DNA of 64,000 bases from Nocardiopsis sp. CNR-923 (GTDB taxonomy: Bacteria > Actinomycetota > Actinomycetes > Streptosporangiales > Streptosporangiaceae). The stretch lies in the NCBI RefSeq assembly GCF_001942255.1, contig NZ_MKKC01000066.1, positions 20,414 through 84,413 on the forward strand, in the 5' to 3' direction. The translations under genes and the position numbers were made by a program. Below, piece after piece: positions 31,371 through 42,622 of this stretch; the first letter of the stretch is position 1; every line of letters starts with the position of its first letter. The notes beneath the pieces are model-generated. The model saw only the letters and a list, made by a program, of their open reading frames with translations. It was not told where the DNA came from and made no database searches.

Positions 31371-31611
31371 CTCCCATCCCCGCCTCCCACCTCGGAGGGG
31401 CCCCTTCACGCGGTGTTCACCGCATGTCGGGCCGGGGCTCTGGCAATCGGGCCAGTGGGCACGTAGCGTCGGTTCAGACGGGTGGCGTTCGTCCATCCGT
31501 TCGGGAGGCCCCGGCTCATTGATCTCCTCCGTCACAGCGGAACGTCAACGAGGAGGGCCGGACCCGGCCCTCTGGGGCCAGGTCCCGGTCCTCCATGATC
31601 CCGTGACAGTA

Positions 31612-31630
31612 GGGCGCCCCAGCGGCGCCC
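31612..31630 (+). promoter_or_regulatory. Hairpin in the leader of the PhoH gene
   Basis: GGGCGCC-ccagc-GGCGCCC is a perfect 7-bp stem that ends 13 bases before the GTG start, just before the ribosome site AAAGGGAG. It could affect translation of the PhoH gene or be chance in GC-rich DNA. Confidence 0.3.
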
Positions 31631-31643
31631 AAAGGGAGAACGA

Positions 31644-33041
31644 GTGGCTAGTTCCTCGACCGATCGCCGTGACACCCAGTCCCCCGCCGCCTCCCGCCCG
31701 GAGGTGACGGAGGGCACGCGCGTGTACGTGCTCGACACCAGCGTCCTGCTCGCCGACCCGATGGCGGTCACCCGCTTCGCCGAGCACGAGGTCGTCATCC
31801 CCGTGGTGGTGATCACCGAGTTGGAGAGCAAACGACACCACCCGGAGCTCGGGTACTTCGCGCGCCAGGCGCTGCGCCTCCTGGACGACCTGCGGGTCGC
31901 CAACGGCCGACTGGACGTCCCGGTGCCGGTGAACGACCAGGGCGGGACGCTGCGCGTCGAACTCAACCACAGCGATCCGGAGGTCCTGCCGGCCGGATTC
32001 CGACTCGGCGACAACGACACCCGGATCCTGACGGTGGCGCGCAACCTCCAGCTCTCCCCGCACGGCCGCGAGGACGTGGACGAGGGGGACGACGGCGAGG
32101 CCGCCGAGGGCGACGTCGTGCTGGTGAGCAAGGATCTGCCGATGCGGATCAAGGCCTCCTCGATCGGCCTGGCGGCCGACGAGTACCGGGCCGAACTCGC
32201 CATCGAGCACGGGTGGACGGGCATGGCCGAGCTGGACGTGCCCGCCCACCGGATCGGGGAGTTGTTCGAGGCCGGGGTCAGCGAGATCGAGGAGTCCCGC
32301 GACCTGCCCTGCCACACCGGTCTGGTGCTGGTGTCCGAACGGGGCAAGGCGCTCGGCCGCGTGCGGCCCGACAAGTCCGTGCGGCTGGTGCGCGGCGACC
32401 GCGACGTGTTCGGTCTGCACGGCCGCAGCGCGGAGCAGCGGATCGCCCTGGACCTGCTCACGGACCCGGAGGTGGGCATCGTCTCCCTGGGCGGGCGCGC
32501 GGGCACCGGAAAGTCGGCGCTGGCGCTGTGCGCGGGTCTGGAGTCGGTCCTGGAGCGCCGCCAGCACCGCAAGGTGATGGTGTTCCGCCCGCTCTACGCG
32601 GTGGGCGGTCAGGAACTCGGCTACCTGCCCGGGACCGAGAACGACAAGATGACCCCGTGGGGGCAGGCCGTGCACGACACCCTGTCCGCGGTGACCAGCG
32701 AGGATGTCATCGAGGAGATTGTGGACCGGGGCATGCTGGAGGTGCTCCCGCTCACGCACATCCGCGGACGCTCGCTGCACGACGCGTTCGTGATCGTGGA
32801 CGAGGCCCAGTCGCTGGAGCGCGGGGTCCTGCTCACCGTGCTGTCCCGGTTGGGGGAGAACTCGCGGGTCGTGCTGACCCACGACATCGCCCAGCGTGAC
32901 AACCTGCGGGTCGGTCGCCACGACGGCGTCGTCGCCGTGATCGAGAAGCTCAAGGGCCACCCCCTGTTCGCGCACGTCACCCTGACACGTTCCGAGCGGT
33001 CGCCGATCGCGGCGCTGGTCACGGAGATGCTGGAGAACTGA
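31644..33041 (+). CDS. PhoH-family protein with N-terminal PIN domain (PhoH2)
   Basis: 465 residues: PIN ribonuclease domain about 25-150 ([37 protein letters not shown]; acidic residues present), then a PhoH ATPase with Walker A at about residue 284-291 ([13 protein letters not shown]), [16 protein letters not shown] and Walker [12 protein letters not shown]. In mycobacteria such PIN-PhoH proteins act as RNA helicase/RNase. GTG at 31644 with AAAGGGAG upstream. It is followed by a very strong hairpin terminator. Confidence 0.94.
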   Translation: MASSSTDRRDTQSPAASRPEVTEGTRVYVLDTSVLLADPMAVTRFAEHEVVIPVVVITELESKRHHPELGYFARQALRLLDDLRVANGRLDVPVPVNDQGGTLRVELNHSDPEVLPAGFRLGDNDTRILTVARNLQLSPHGREDVDEGDDGEAAEGDVVLVSKDLPMRIKASSIGLAADEYRAELAIEHGWTGMAELDVPAHRIGELFEAGVSEIEESRDLPCHTGLVLVSERGKALGRVRPDKSVRLVRGDRDVFGLHGRSAEQRIALDLLTDPEVGIVSLGGRAGTGKSALALCAGLESVLERRQHRKVMVFRPLYAVGGQELGYLPGTENDKMTPWGQAVHDTLSAVTSEDVIEEIVDRGMLEVLPLTHIRGRSLHDAFVIVDEAQSLERGVLLTVLSRLGENSRVVLTHDIAQRDNLRVGRHDGVVAVIEKLKGHPLFAHVTLTRSERSPIAALVTEMLEN

Positions 33042-33045
33042 CGAG

Positions 33046-33086
33046 GAACGCGGCCACGCCACGGGCGCCGTGGCGTGGCCGCGTTC
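33046..33086. terminator. Strong terminator after the PhoH gene
   Basis: A 17-bp perfect stem (GAACGCGGCCACGCCAC with its complement) around a 7-base GC loop begins six bases after the PhoH stop. It lies between convergent genes. Confidence 0.8.
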
Positions 33087-33250
33087 GCGCGAAGCGCCCC
33101 CGGGACGGAACTCCGCCCGGTGCCGGTCCGGACCGGTCCGCCTCCGGCCGACACGGAGGGCGAAGGACCGGCGGCCCGAGCCAGGACTCCCCGCGGGTCC
33201 CCCCGGCGGGAGGCAACTCGCCTGGCGGGTTCCTCTTCGCCAGGGAGGGG

Positions 33251-36200
33251 TCAACGCATTCCGGACACCAGCGCGCCCCACCGCCTGACACGGGCCAGGC
33301 TGGCCTCGTAGCGCGCGCCCACCACGAGCAGGGCCGCTCCGACGACCGCGAACGGCATCCAGTTCGGCAGCAGGACGGTCAGGTCCCACAACGGTGGCCC
33401 GAAGGCCCGCAGCGACGTCGCCAGCAGGGCCGTCGCGCCCAGGACCAGCGCCGCCTGGAGCCGCGCCCGCGACCCCCACACGGCCACGGCCAGGCCCGCG
33501 GCGAGCACGGCGGGCACCCGCCAGAGCGCGCCGGAGCCGTCGAACACCATCCACACGGTCGGGAGGAGCAGCAGCGCGAGTCCGCCGCCGTACGCGGCCC
33601 AACTGGACGGCGGCGGAACCGCCTTGCGGCTCCACTCCCACCCCACGACCAGCGCGGCGGTCGCGGGCGCCACCGTGTACGCCTCGGGGGCGGTCACACG
33701 CCACGCCCCCAGCACGGTCCACAGCGCCACGAGCATGAGCGCCGCCCCGACCCCGGCCAACCAGCGGCGGCGCGGTCGCACGGCGCTGGCCAGGGCGATC
33801 ACACCGACCAGGGCCAAAGCGAGCGCCACCAGTTCCCCGCGCGTCCCGGCCACCGCGGTCACGGTCACCGCGACCGCCGCCCACAGGGCGGCCGGGATCT
33901 CGGCGCTCTCCAGCAGCGGTCGGCGCAGTCGGGGCGCGACCGCCGCCACCCCCGCCACCAGCGCGACGGGCACCAGAGCCGCGTACTCCACAGGCGCCCC
34001 CAAGGCCAGCGGCACTGCCAGCGCGCAGGCTCCGGTGGCCGTCGTGGCCGCGGCCGTGCCGACCGCCGCGGCGAGGGCGGTCCTGGCCAGCGCGGCAGCG
34101 GCGGCGCAGGCCGACGCGGCGGCCGTGAGCGTGGCCGAGAGGGCGTACGGCTCCGGCAGGGCCCAGCACACGCCCAGGAGCAGGGTGAGCAGCCCCGTCC
34201 CCCCGGCGCCCAGGTCATCCGCCGGTCCCGGAGCAGCGCCGAGGCCATGAGGAGGGCGGAACCGACGGCAATGGTCCATGCCAGCGCGGCCGCGAACGGA
34301 GCGCCGAGGACGACCGGGAGGGGGACCAGCGCGGAGGGGGCCACGAGCGCGGCGGCGTGCGCACTCCACCGACGGGCGAGGACGAGTGTCGCCGCCACGG
34401 CGAGCACACCGCTCAGCACCAGGCCGAACGCCACGGCCGCGGCGGTGCCCGCGCCCGGCTGGCCCGGCAGCCCCAGGAAGACGTGCGCGGGCAGGAGGAG
34501 GTCCTCGGGAGCGGCCGGAGCGAGGAAGGGGGCGCGGGCGAAACCGGAGAGCACCGGCGCGCCGCGCGGCCCGCCGAACAGCGGGCCGGACAGGAGCGGT
34601 GCCGCCGACAGCAGGAGCAGCCCCGCGATCGTCGCCGCCGAGGGGAGAACGGCGCCGTCGGCTCCGGGCCCCCCGAACGGGTTCGGGGACCGCCCGAACA
34701 CCAACGCGGCGGCGCCGGTGGTGAGTGCGAGCGCGGTGAACCACCAGTCCGCCGGTCCCGCCGGGCCTCCGCCGGTGCGGGCCCAGACGAGCAGCACACC
34801 GCCCACGAGCAGGGTGAGCGCCCACAGTGTCGCGCTGCTCGCGTACAGGGTCCGGGCGGTTCCGCCCTCCCGCCCGCCCTCCATCCGTGCCTGGACGAGC
34901 GTGAGGACGAGCACCGTCGTGGCCGTCAGCAGGAGCGCCGCCGCGGTGGTGCGGGGAGAAGCCAGCGACCAGGACACGCCCGTGACGACGGTGAGGGCGC
35001 CCGTGGCCGCCGGGATCCAGCCCAGGCGGCCCGAACGCAGGGCCGCCGCGCCCAGAACGAGCGCCGCGCCGCACAGAATCGCCCAGACGGCCGCGGCGCC
35101 GCCGGGGAACCCCAGGAGCGGAGGCGCCGCCAGGAACGCGGCGGGAGCCGTCACGGCGACGACGGGCGGGACGAGCCGGCGCAGCAGCAGGGCGGTGGCG
35201 GCCACCGCCAGTCCGGCGCCGAGCAGGACCGCGACCAGGTGGGCGAGGGCGGTCGCGGACCCTGGATCCGGGACGGCGATCCCCAGCAGCGCGGCGATCG
35301 GGGCGGTGACGGCCTCGCGCCCGCCCGACCACGGCGCCACCGGGACGCGGGGGAGCGCCGGCAGCGAGGCGGGGCCGGCCGCGAGCGGCACCGCGCCCAG
35401 GGCCACGAGCGCGGCGCCGGCGAACGCCTGGGGCGGAAGGCCCAGCGCGGGAACGGGACGCCGTGCCAACACCAGACCGGTCACGCCGAGCAGCGCCAGG
35501 GTCGCGGCCACCGCCCACCAGTGTTCCGGATCGGTCCCAGGGGCGGTGGTGAACAGCACCAACGCGCACACTCCGGCGGCGCCGAGCCACAGGAGGAGCG
35601 CCGACCAGTACAGGGTCCGTACGGGACGCCCCGGGCGCGGTGGCCCGAGCCGCCGGGCGAGGACAGCGTCGGCCAGCGCGGTGGCGGCGACGGCGGGCAG
35701 CAGCCAGGACCAACGGCCGTCGAGCGGTGTGGCCAGCACGGTCAGGAAGGCGACCGGTTGGGCGAACACGACCGTGAGGATCCGCGGCCCGGCCAGGGGG
35801 ACGGCCAGCGGGTACAGGGCGAGCAGCGCGCCGATCGCCGTGAGGGCGCCGGCCGCGTACCCCGCGACGTTGGTGAGCCCGTCCGACAGCAGGAACAGGG
35901 CGAGGGCGTCGACGCAGAGCAGGCCCGCCGCCAGTGCCCCGAAGGTCTCGGCGCTCGCGCGCAGGCCGCGCCGGCGCAGGGGCGCGGCGACCCCGGCGAT
36001 GGCGAGGGTGGTCAGGCCGAGCACGGCCGCGCGGGTGCCCGTGCCCAGGTCGCTCCACGCCCAGACGGCGAAGACCAGGGCCGCGATGCCCACGAGCAGG
36101 CCGCCCAGGCCGAGGATGACGTTCTGCGCCGAACGCCGGGTGACCTCGCCCGCGCGCGTCGCCGCGGGGTGCGACGGGGCGCTGCGCTCCAACGGGCCGG

Positions 36201-36665
36201 CTCCGGGGAGGTCCGCGGCTCCGAATCCGGCCGCCGGGCCCGAACGACGCCCGGAGCGGGCCTCCGTTCCGCAGAGCCGACGCCGTCCGGGGCCACCGGC
36301 GGGGCGCCGGGCGCGGAGGCCGGATGCGACCACGCGGGGGCGGCCCCCCGGTCTGAGGGGCCCTGAGCCGCGGGGGCGGCTCCCAGGTCGGCGGAGCCGT
36401 GCGCCCCCTGCGCGGATCGCACGGCGACGTGGGACTCGTGGCGCAGTCGTCGAAGCAGCGGGACCCGCTCGGCGCGCAGCGCGCTCTCGCGGTCGGCGAG
36501 TGCGGCCAGTTCGGTGTCGATGTGCCACAGGCGTTCAGCCGTGGGTCCCACGAGCACGATCCCGCACCGCGCGCAGACGCGGGCCCGGTCGTCCAGGGGA
36601 GCGCGGCATTCGGGGCACGTGGGCTCCGCGACCGCGCGGCGTGGTGGTGGCCCTTGTCCGTTCAT
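33251..36665 (-). CDS. Giant polytopic membrane protein with N-terminal zinc ribbon (frame breaks)
   Basis: About 1138 residues when joined. Residues 10-40 form a zinc ribbon (CPECRAPLDDRARVCARCG), then a coiled segment (ERLWHIDTELAALADRESAL), a disordered Pro/Ala linker, and about 30 hydrophobic helices to the end (NVILGLGGLLVGIAALVFAVWAW; FAVVGAALLVVGARYEAS). Two breaks are inferred, about 36240 (linker) and about 34195, where a run of C bases (about 34203-34208) appears one short. Related very large actinobacterial membrane proteins exist without assigned function. A long antisense frame exists but is compositional. The ATG at 36663-36665 starts just before the ribbon. Confidence 0.8.
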
Positions 36666-37106
36666 GCGGCCCATCCTGGTCCGATCTTGGCGCACGGACA
36701 TCGGTACGGATACTCAGACCGCCGTTTCGGACGGGGCGCCACGCTCGCAAAGAGCTCAGGAGACACTCCCCACAACTCAGGGCACATGGTTGACCCCTTA
36801 CTCTTCGTGTCACATTGCTGGTGAGAGCATCGTGAATCCGACACATTCCGTGATGTGACCCAAGGCACAGTAAAAGTGGCGTTACTTTACCGTGACGGTG
36901 GTGCAGGCTGAATCCGCCGCCCGGTGCGTTCCGCCCTGGGCGGCCCCTCGCCGCGGCGGGTCGCACGCAGTCCCCGTCCCCGCCGCGCGGCACGCGCCCG
37001 GACCGGGCCGTGCGCGCTCCGTGGCGCCCGACCCCTCCCGTGCGGGCGCTCACCCGTTCCACCAGGGATCTCCCTGCCCGAACACCCCCTCTTGGGAAAG
37101 GCAACC
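36666..37106. other. 441-bp divergent intergenic region
   Basis: Separates the giant membrane protein (-) from the transglycosylase-like gene (+). The left part (36666-36890) is less GC-rich and contains TTACTTTACCG-type sequence and a TGATGTGAC motif, plausible for promoters in both directions. The right part (36891-37106) is very GC-rich with several small inverted repeats. I looked for a c-di-AMP (ydaO-type) riboswitch, which controls cell-wall hydrolase genes in this phylum, and did not find its conserved blocks. No gene is supported. Confidence 0.5.
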
Positions 37107-37768
37107 GTGGTACTCAACCGAATGTCGCTGCGCATCACCGCGGCCGTCGGTGCGGCGACCCTCGTCGCCGGCGGGACCTTCGCCGTCGTCGCCTTCGCCG
37201 ACGACGACACCGATCCGGATACCGCCGTCAACGCCGCCGTCCCGGACGCCGAGGCGCCCGCGGCCGACTCCGAGGCCGAGGCGGAGTTCTTCGCCTCCGA
37301 GGACATGACCGACGAGGAGCTCCAGAACCTGCGCGCGCGTGCCGAGCGGGAGCGCGACGCCGCGGTCGGCGGCCGCGTCCTGTCCCTCCAGGTCCAGGCC
37401 GGCGACATCGTCGAGGAGGTGGAGGAAGAAGAGGAGGAGCCGGAGGCCGACACCCCCGAGTTCACCGGCGACGCGAGGGCTCTCGCGCGCGACATGGTCC
37501 TGGCTCAGGGCTGGGCCGCCAGTGAGTTCGACGACTGCCTGGAACCTTTGTGGCAGAAGGAGAGCAACTGGAACCACACGGCGCAGAACCCGAGTTCCGG
37601 CGCTACGGCATCCCGCAGTCCCTCCCCGGGGACAAGATGGCCAGCCACGGCGACGACTGGCGCACCAACCCCGCCACGCAGATCGCGTGGGGCATCGACT
37701 ACATCAAGGGCCGCTACGGCACCCCGTGTGAGGCCTGGGCCCACTCCCAGGCCAACGGCTGGTACTGA
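37107..37768 (+). CDS. Secreted transglycosylase-like (SLT/Rpf-type) cell-wall protein (frame break)
   Basis: About 220 residues. N-terminal signal segment (SLRITAAVGAATLVAGGTFAVVAFA), an acidic, Glu-rich middle (EEVEEEEEEPEAD), then a lysozyme-like domain: ALARDMVLAQGWAASEFDDCLEPLWQKESNWNHTAQNPSSGAYG with catalytic Glu in QKESNW, AQNPSSGAYGIPQ and the ending GIDYIKGRYGTPCEAW. The frame breaks near 37602, where one C is missing before TACGGC. Such proteins cleave peptidoglycan glycan strands. GTG at 37107 with GGGAAAGG upstream is preferred; ATG at 37122 is an alternative. Confidence 0.85.
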
Positions 37769-37775
37769 CCGGCCC

Positions 37776-37809
37776 GCCGCGCGGGCGCGGCGCCCGGCGC
37801 CCGCGCGGC
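37776..37809. terminator. Terminator between convergent genes
   Basis: A 13-bp perfect stem (GCCGCGCGGGCGC with its complement) and an 8-base loop between the transglycosylase gene (+) and the kinase gene (-). It ends three bases before the kinase stop. Confidence 0.75.
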
Positions 37810-37812
37810 CCG

Positions 37813-39741
37813 TCAGCCGGTGTTCGGGGCGAACGTCTGGACGATCTCCTCGGCGAGGTCGTCGAAGTCGTCGGCCTGCTCACGTGGCACGTTGACGCTC
37901 ACGAGGTAGAAGACGCGGTGGCCCTGGTACTCGAAGTTGATCACGTACCGCCAGAAGCGCCGCTCGGCCGTGCCCCACTGCACGTTCGCGAAGTCGGCCT
38001 CGACGCGGGCGACGTCCCACCCCTCTCCCCACGAGTCGGGGAAGTCGTCGCTGTCGACCTCGTCCAGTTCCAGCTGCTCGTAATCGGTCGTGACGTCGTC
38101 CGGAACGACGTTCGTGCCGCCCTCGGTCTCCTGGAGGTACTCGGCGCTGGTGCCGTGGAACTCCTGCTCCGTCCAGCCGGTCGCCAGGACCTGGTGGTCC
38201 CGCCCGGGCGAGACGAAGTAGACGAGCGTGTCGTCGATCCTGGAGTCGTCGACCGTCCATCCGCTCGGGTAGTCCACGTCGAACCACGGTGAACGGAAGG
38301 TCGTCAGGTCGTCGTAGGACGCCGGGTCATCGTCGGTCCAGCCCGCCTCGTCGCCCCCGGTCGGCTCCGGAGGCGACTGCAACGCGGTGGGGCCGCCCGT
38401 CCGCGGGGCCTCGACCACCGGATCCTGTCCGACCGGCGCACTGCCGGACCGGACCAGCAGGGCCGCCGCCACCACCGCCACGAGCAGCACGACCACGCCG
38501 CCGGCGCCCAGCCCGACGAGGAGCTTGCCCGTCGCGCCCGTCCCGGGCCCCCGGCCGCCGGCGTGCCCGCCGGAGTGGACGGGGCCGGTGGCGCCGCCGA
38601 CCCCGCCGGTGCGCGCCGCGGCGGGCGGGTGGACGGGCCCGCCCGGGGTCCGTCCGAGGCTCGGGTGGGGCGTCGTCGGCCCGGGGCCCGCGTAGGGTCC
38701 GCCGGGGCGGGGCCCGGTGCTCGGCGCGGGGTGACCGCCGCTCGGCGCGTGGTGGACCGGCCCCCGCAGACCCGGGTGGGGGCCGCTGGGGTGTCCGGCC
38801 GGGCCCGGCACGGGGGCTCCCGCCGGACCGGGCGCGAGGAGGCCGACCGCGCCGAGTGTGCCGGCGGCCTGTCCACCGGTGTCGCCAACGGGCGCCGAGG
38901 AGGGCCTGGCGTCCGGTCCGCCCCCGCGCTCGCGCAGCAACGCCAGCGCCGCGTCCGCGGACAGCCTCCGGCCCGGGTCCCGCTCCAGGAGGCCGGTGAT
39001 GACCGGCTCCAGCCACCCCGCGCGCGTCATCGGCGGCAGCGGTGCGGAGACCACCGCGGCGATCGCGGCCGCGATGGTGTCCCGCCTGAACGGTGAGACT
39101 CCCTCCACCGCGGCGAACAGGGTCACGCCGATGCTCCACAGGTCGCCCCGGTGCCCGGCGGGCCCGCCCTCCAGACGTTCCGGCGGCATGTACTCGGGCG
39201 ATCCGATGAGGGCGCCGGTCCGCGTGATGCTCGGCCCGCCCTCCACCGTGGCGATGCCGAAGTCGGTGAGGACGACCCGGCCGTCCGTGGCCATCATGAT
39301 GTTGCCGGGCTTGATGTCGCGGTGCAGGACTCCGGCCTCGTCGGCCGCCCGCACGGCCCGCAGGAGCGACTCGGCGACCGTCGCGGCGGTCGCCAGGTCC
39401 AGGGCGCCGCGCTCGGCGAGCAGCTCCTGGAGCGACCCGCCCTCGATCAGCTCCATCACCACCCACGGGTCGCCCTCGAAGACGAACACGTCGTGGACGG
39501 TGATCACGGTGGGGTGGCTGACCCGGGCCGCTGATCGGGCCTCACGCCGCACCCGGGCGTGCGCGTCCGCCCGCTCCGACTCGGTGAAGTGGTCGGGAAG
39601 GAGCACCTGTTTGATGGCGACGATCCGGTCCAGGGAGGGGTCGAAGGCCTCCCAGACCACGCCCATCCCGCCGCGGCCGAGCTCGCGACGGAGGACGTAG
39701 CGGTCCGCGACGATGCGTTCGGGGTCGCTGTTCATCGACAT
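37813..39741 (-). CDS. Receptor-type serine/threonine kinase with Pro/Gly-rich linker
   Basis: 642 residues. Kinase domain about 15-275 with GRGGMGVVWEA, VAIKQVLL, HRDIKPGNIMM, TDFGIATVEG and YMPPERLEG, all canonical. A long Pro/Gly-rich juxtamembrane segment (about 290-430) is followed by one transmembrane helix (VGLGAGGVVVLLVAVVAAALLV) and an extracytoplasmic domain of about 190 residues rich in acidic and aromatic residues (FRSPWFDVDYPSGW, FWRYVINFEYQGHRVFYLVS). It is a PknB-like sensor, with the extracytoplasmic part not of PASTA type. GAGAGAG precedes the ATG at 39739-39741. Confidence 0.93.
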   Translation of the reverse strand: MSMNSDPERIVADRYVLRRELGRGGMGVVWEAFDPSLDRIVAIKQVLLPDHFTESERADAHARVRREARSAARVSHPTVITVHDVFVFEGDPWVVMELIEGGSLQELLAERGALDLATAATVAESLLRAVRAADEAGVLHRDIKPGNIMMATDGRVVLTDFGIATVEGGPSITRTGALIGSPEYMPPERLEGGPAGHRGDLWSIGVTLFAAVEGVSPFRRDTIAAAIAAVVSAPLPPMTRAGWLEPVITGLLERDPGRRLSADAALALLRERGGGPDARPSSAPVGDTGGQAAGTLGAVGLLAPGPAGAPVPGPAGHPSGPHPGLRGPVHHAPSGGHPAPSTGPRPGGPYAGPGPTTPHPSLGRTPGGPVHPPAAARTGGVGGATGPVHSGGHAGGRGPGTGATGKLLVGLGAGGVVVLLVAVVAAALLVRSGSAPVGQDPVVEAPRTGGPTALQSPPEPTGGDEAGWTDDDPASYDDLTTFRSPWFDVDYPSGWTVDDSRIDDTLVYFVSPGRDHQVLATGWTEQEFHGTSAEYLQETEGGTNVVPDDVTTDYEQLELDEVDSDDFPDSWGEGWDVARVEADFANVQWGTAERRFWRYVINFEYQGHRVFYLVSVNVPREQADDFDDLAEEIVQTFAPNTG

Positions 39742-39853
39742 GTATCGCTCTCTCGGCGGGCTCACGCGGGTGCACTGACACGAGGGTCGGATGACACCAG
39801 GAGCGAAAAGGTTCCTGGGGACGGGGGCGCAACCACGGCCGTGACCCCGGTCC

Positions 39854-39885
39854 GCGGGGCGCCCCGCCGTCACGGAACGCCCCGC
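39854..39885 (-). terminator. Terminator after fumC
   Basis: GCGGGGCG (39854-39861) pairs with CGCCCCGC (39878-39885), 11 bases after the fumC stop on the minus strand. The sequence is GC-rich and alternative pairings are possible. Confidence 0.5.
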
Positions 39886-39895
39886 CGCCCGGCGG

Positions 39896-41286
39896 CTACT
39901 GGCGCGCGTTGGTCATCTTCAGCACGTCGAGGGCGGAGTCGAGCTGCTCCTCGGTGAGCTTGCCGGCCTCGACGTACCCGCGTTCGATGACCACCTCGCG
40001 GATGGTCTTGCGCTCGGCGAGCGACTGCTTGGCGACCTTGGCGGCCTCCTCGTAGCCGATGTAGCGGTTGAGCGGCGTGACGATCGAGGGGGAGGACTCC
40101 GCGTAGACGCGGCACTGGTCCACGTCGGCCTCGATCCCGACGACGCAGCGGTCCGCGAACACACGCGAGACGTTGGCCAGCAGGCGGATCGACTCCAGCA
40201 CGTTGCGCGCGATCATCGGCAGCTGGACGTTGAGCTCGAAGTTGCCGCTCGCGCCGCCGAAGGCCACCGCCGCGTCGTTGCCGACCACCTGCGAGGCGAC
40301 CTGGAGCATGGCCTCGCACAGGACCGGGTTGACCTTGCCCGGCATGATCGACGAACCGGGCTGCAGGTCGGGCAGACGGATCTCGGACAGGCCGGTCGTC
40401 GGGCCCGAACCCATCCAACGGATGTCGTTGGCGATCTTGCAGTAGGCCACGGCGATCGTCCGCAGCTGGCCGGACAGCTCGACCAGGCCGTCACGGGCGC
40501 CCTGGGCCTCGAAGTGGTCGCGGGCCTCGGTGAGCGGCAGGCCGGTGTTCAAGGCGATCTCGGCGATGACGCGCGCGGCGAAGCCTCCGGGGTGTTGATG
40601 CCGGTGCCGACGGCGGTTCCGCCCAGGGGGAGTTCTGCGACGCGCGGCAGGACGGCCTCCAGACGCTCGACGCCGTAGCGCACCTGGGCGGCGAACCCGG
40701 CGAACTCCTGGCCGAGGGTGACCGGGGTGGCGTCCATGAGGTGGGTCCGGCCGCTCTTGACGACGGACGCGAACTCGACCGACTTGCGCGTGAGCTCGCC
40801 CTCCAGGTGCCGCAGCGCCGGGATCAGGTCCTTCTGCACGGCAGCGGTGGCGGCGATGTGGATGGAGGACGGGAAGACGTCGTTGGAGGACTGAGACGCG
40901 TTGACGTGGTCGTTGGGGTGCACGTCCAGCCCGGTGCGCTCCCTGGCGAGCGTGGCCACGACCTCGTTGGTGTTCATGTTGCTGGAGGTGCCGGACCCCG
41001 TCTGGAACACGTCGATCGGGAACTCGGAGTCCCACCGGCCCTCGGCGACCTCCAGGGCCGCGTCGCGGATGGCCTTGCCGTGGTCGTCGCTGATGACGCC
41101 GAGCTCCGCGTTGACCTTGGCCGCGGCGGCCTTGATCTGGCCGAGGGCGGCGATGTGGGCGCCCTCCAGACCCTGGCCCGAGATCGGGAAGTTCTCGACC
41201 GCGCGCTGTGTCTGCGCCCGCCACTTGGCCTCGGCGGGAACCCTGACCTCGCCCATCGAGTCGTGCTCGACGCGGAACTCACTCAT
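39896..41286 (-). CDS. fumC: Class II fumarate hydratase (frame break)
   Basis: About 463 residues. Interconverts fumarate and malate in the TCA cycle. Signature [15 protein letters not shown] is intact, along with [25 protein letters not shown] and [13 protein letters not shown]. The frame breaks near 40585, where one G is missing in GGAGGCTTC; the halves join as NTPE/GFAARV. A real loss of this gene is unlikely, so sequencing error is the simple reading. The ATG at 41284-41286 begins with [17 protein letters not shown]. Confidence 0.94.
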
Positions 41287-41354
41287 TGCAACCCATCCCT
41301 CCTGGGAAAACCTGTGCATCAAAGCCTGCCAGACGCGCGATCGGGCACAGCCAC

Positions 41355-42056
41355 TCACCCTGAGTTGGCGGTGTTGCGCGCGTCATGTCCGGTTCTGGGC
41401 CCGGGATCACGCGCCGATCCCGCGCCGCCGAGAGCGTCTCCCCCAGCCCAGGAGGCGGCGCCCCCTGGCTGGCGGATCCGGACGGAGCCGAGCAGGGTGA
41501 AGCCGTCGATCTCCAGGACGGGCGGGTGCGCGGGTGCCGACGGGCGAGGGGGGCCACCGCGCCGAAGGCGTCGGTCGAGGGTGAACGTGGGCGACGGGCG
41601 GGCGGTGCGCAGCCCGAGGAAGGACCAGCCGCGCAGGCGCACCTCGACGCCCTCGGGGACGTCGATCTCGACGCGGCCGAGCACGGCGCTCACGGTCATC
41701 CGGTGCCGGCTGCGCAGGAGCAGGGCCTCGCGCATGTCGATGTCGACCCGTCCGGCGAGCGCGGCGACGTGCTCACCGGGCACGGCCACCCAGCGGCCAC
41801 GGCGGCTGAGCGTCGTGAACAGGGCGAGGACGGGTTGCGGATCCAGCCGGATGGGCTGTTCCTCGGCGGAGAGGAGGTCGGCGGTCAGGGGCGGGAGCTC
41901 ACCGAGGGTACGGGCCTGCTGGGCGCGTCCGCTGCGCTCCGCGAACTCGTCCAGTTCGAGGCGGCCGTCGGCGGCGGCGTCCCGCAGCACCTTCAGGACC
42001 CGTTCCCGGTCGCGGTTCGAGGCGCGGAGCCGGTCGGGGGAGACATCCTCACTCAC
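41355..42056 (-). CDS. DUF1707 protein with LiaF-like C-terminal region
   Basis: 233 residues. The N-terminal DUF1707 motif ([46 protein letters not shown]) is followed by a beta-rich segment ([29 protein letters not shown]) resembling the LiaF/cell-wall-active-antibiotics response domain. No transmembrane helix is evident. Role in actinobacteria unknown; probably linked to envelope stress. The GTG at 42054-42056 is the only start before the motif. Confidence 0.85.
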   Translation of the reverse strand: MSEDVSPDRLRASNRDRERVLKVLRDAAADGRLELDEFAERSGRAQQARTLGELPPLTADLLSAEEQPIRLDPQPVLALFTTLSRRGRWVAVPGEHVAALAGRVDIDMREALLLRSRHRMTVSAVLGRVEIDVPEGVEVRLRGWSFLGLRTARPSPTFTLDRRLRRGGPPRPSAPAHPPVLEIDGFTLLGSVRIRQPGGAASWAGGDALGGAGSARDPGPRTGHDARNTANSG

Positions 42057-42204
42057 ACCGCCACCCTAGAGCGTCCTCGGCCGACGCGTACCCCGATGCG
42101 GGACGGTCGGCGCCCACCGGACGCGACCCGGATGGGCCGCACGGCGGGACCGGGCCCCGTCCGCCGGACCGGCCGTGGCGGCGGACCGGCGGACGGGGGC
42201 CCGG

Positions 42205-42620
42205 TCAGGGGAGGAGCGGCATCCGGAGCGGGACGGCGGCGGCCGCCAGGGGCCGCACCGCCAGGCGTACCAGCGCGCGGGCGTATCGTCGCCCGCGACC
42301 CGGTTCGCGCTGAGCTCCGCGCAGCGGACGCAGCGGTGGACGACGAGCCACTCGCCGTCCGAGCGCGTGGTCAGACCCAGCGCGGCCATCCGCCCCCGGC
42401 AGCCGGCCGCGCGGTCGCCGGGAGTGCTCCGGTCCACGTGCAGGCTGGTCAGACAGTGCGGACAGTGGTTGCGGTGGGCCGTGCCCGGCGCGTCGGCCGG
42501 GACCAGGAGCCGGCACTGCGCGCAGCGAAACGCCCCGGCCCGGCCGGACTCGCCGTGGGCGTGCGTGACGCTCTTGCGGCGCTGCGGGCGCCGGTCGCGC
42601 GGGGAGTTGCGCCGACCCAC
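42205..42620 (-). CDS. RNHCP zinc-ribbon protein (frame break)
   Basis: About 138 residues. RNHCP motif: FRCAQCRLLVP, GTAHRNHCPHCLTSLHVD, then CRGRMAALGLTT and VVHRCVRCAELSANRVAGDD. Four CxxC knuckles suggest one or two zinc sites. The frame breaks near 42285, where one base is missing; the end becomes ALVRLAVRPLAAAAV and stops at 42205. GTG at 42618-42620 with GGGAGG upstream. It follows its paralogue with only two bases between them, so they share a transcript. Function of RNHCP proteins is unknown. Confidence 0.8.
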
Positions 42621-42622
42621 GG

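Noticed and set aside
31545..34169. 874-residue minus-strand frame over the PhoH gene and beyond
   Set aside because: Compositional artefact of GC-rich codon use; it crosses a strong terminator and has no recognised domain.
34247..36793. 848-residue plus-strand frame opposite the giant membrane protein
   Set aside because: Ser/Arg/Ala-rich shadow of a hydrophobic gene; no ribosome site or domain.
36891..37106. c-di-AMP (ydaO-type) riboswitch upstream of the transglycosylase-like gene
   Set aside because: Conserved blocks of that riboswitch were not found; only generic GC-rich hairpins.
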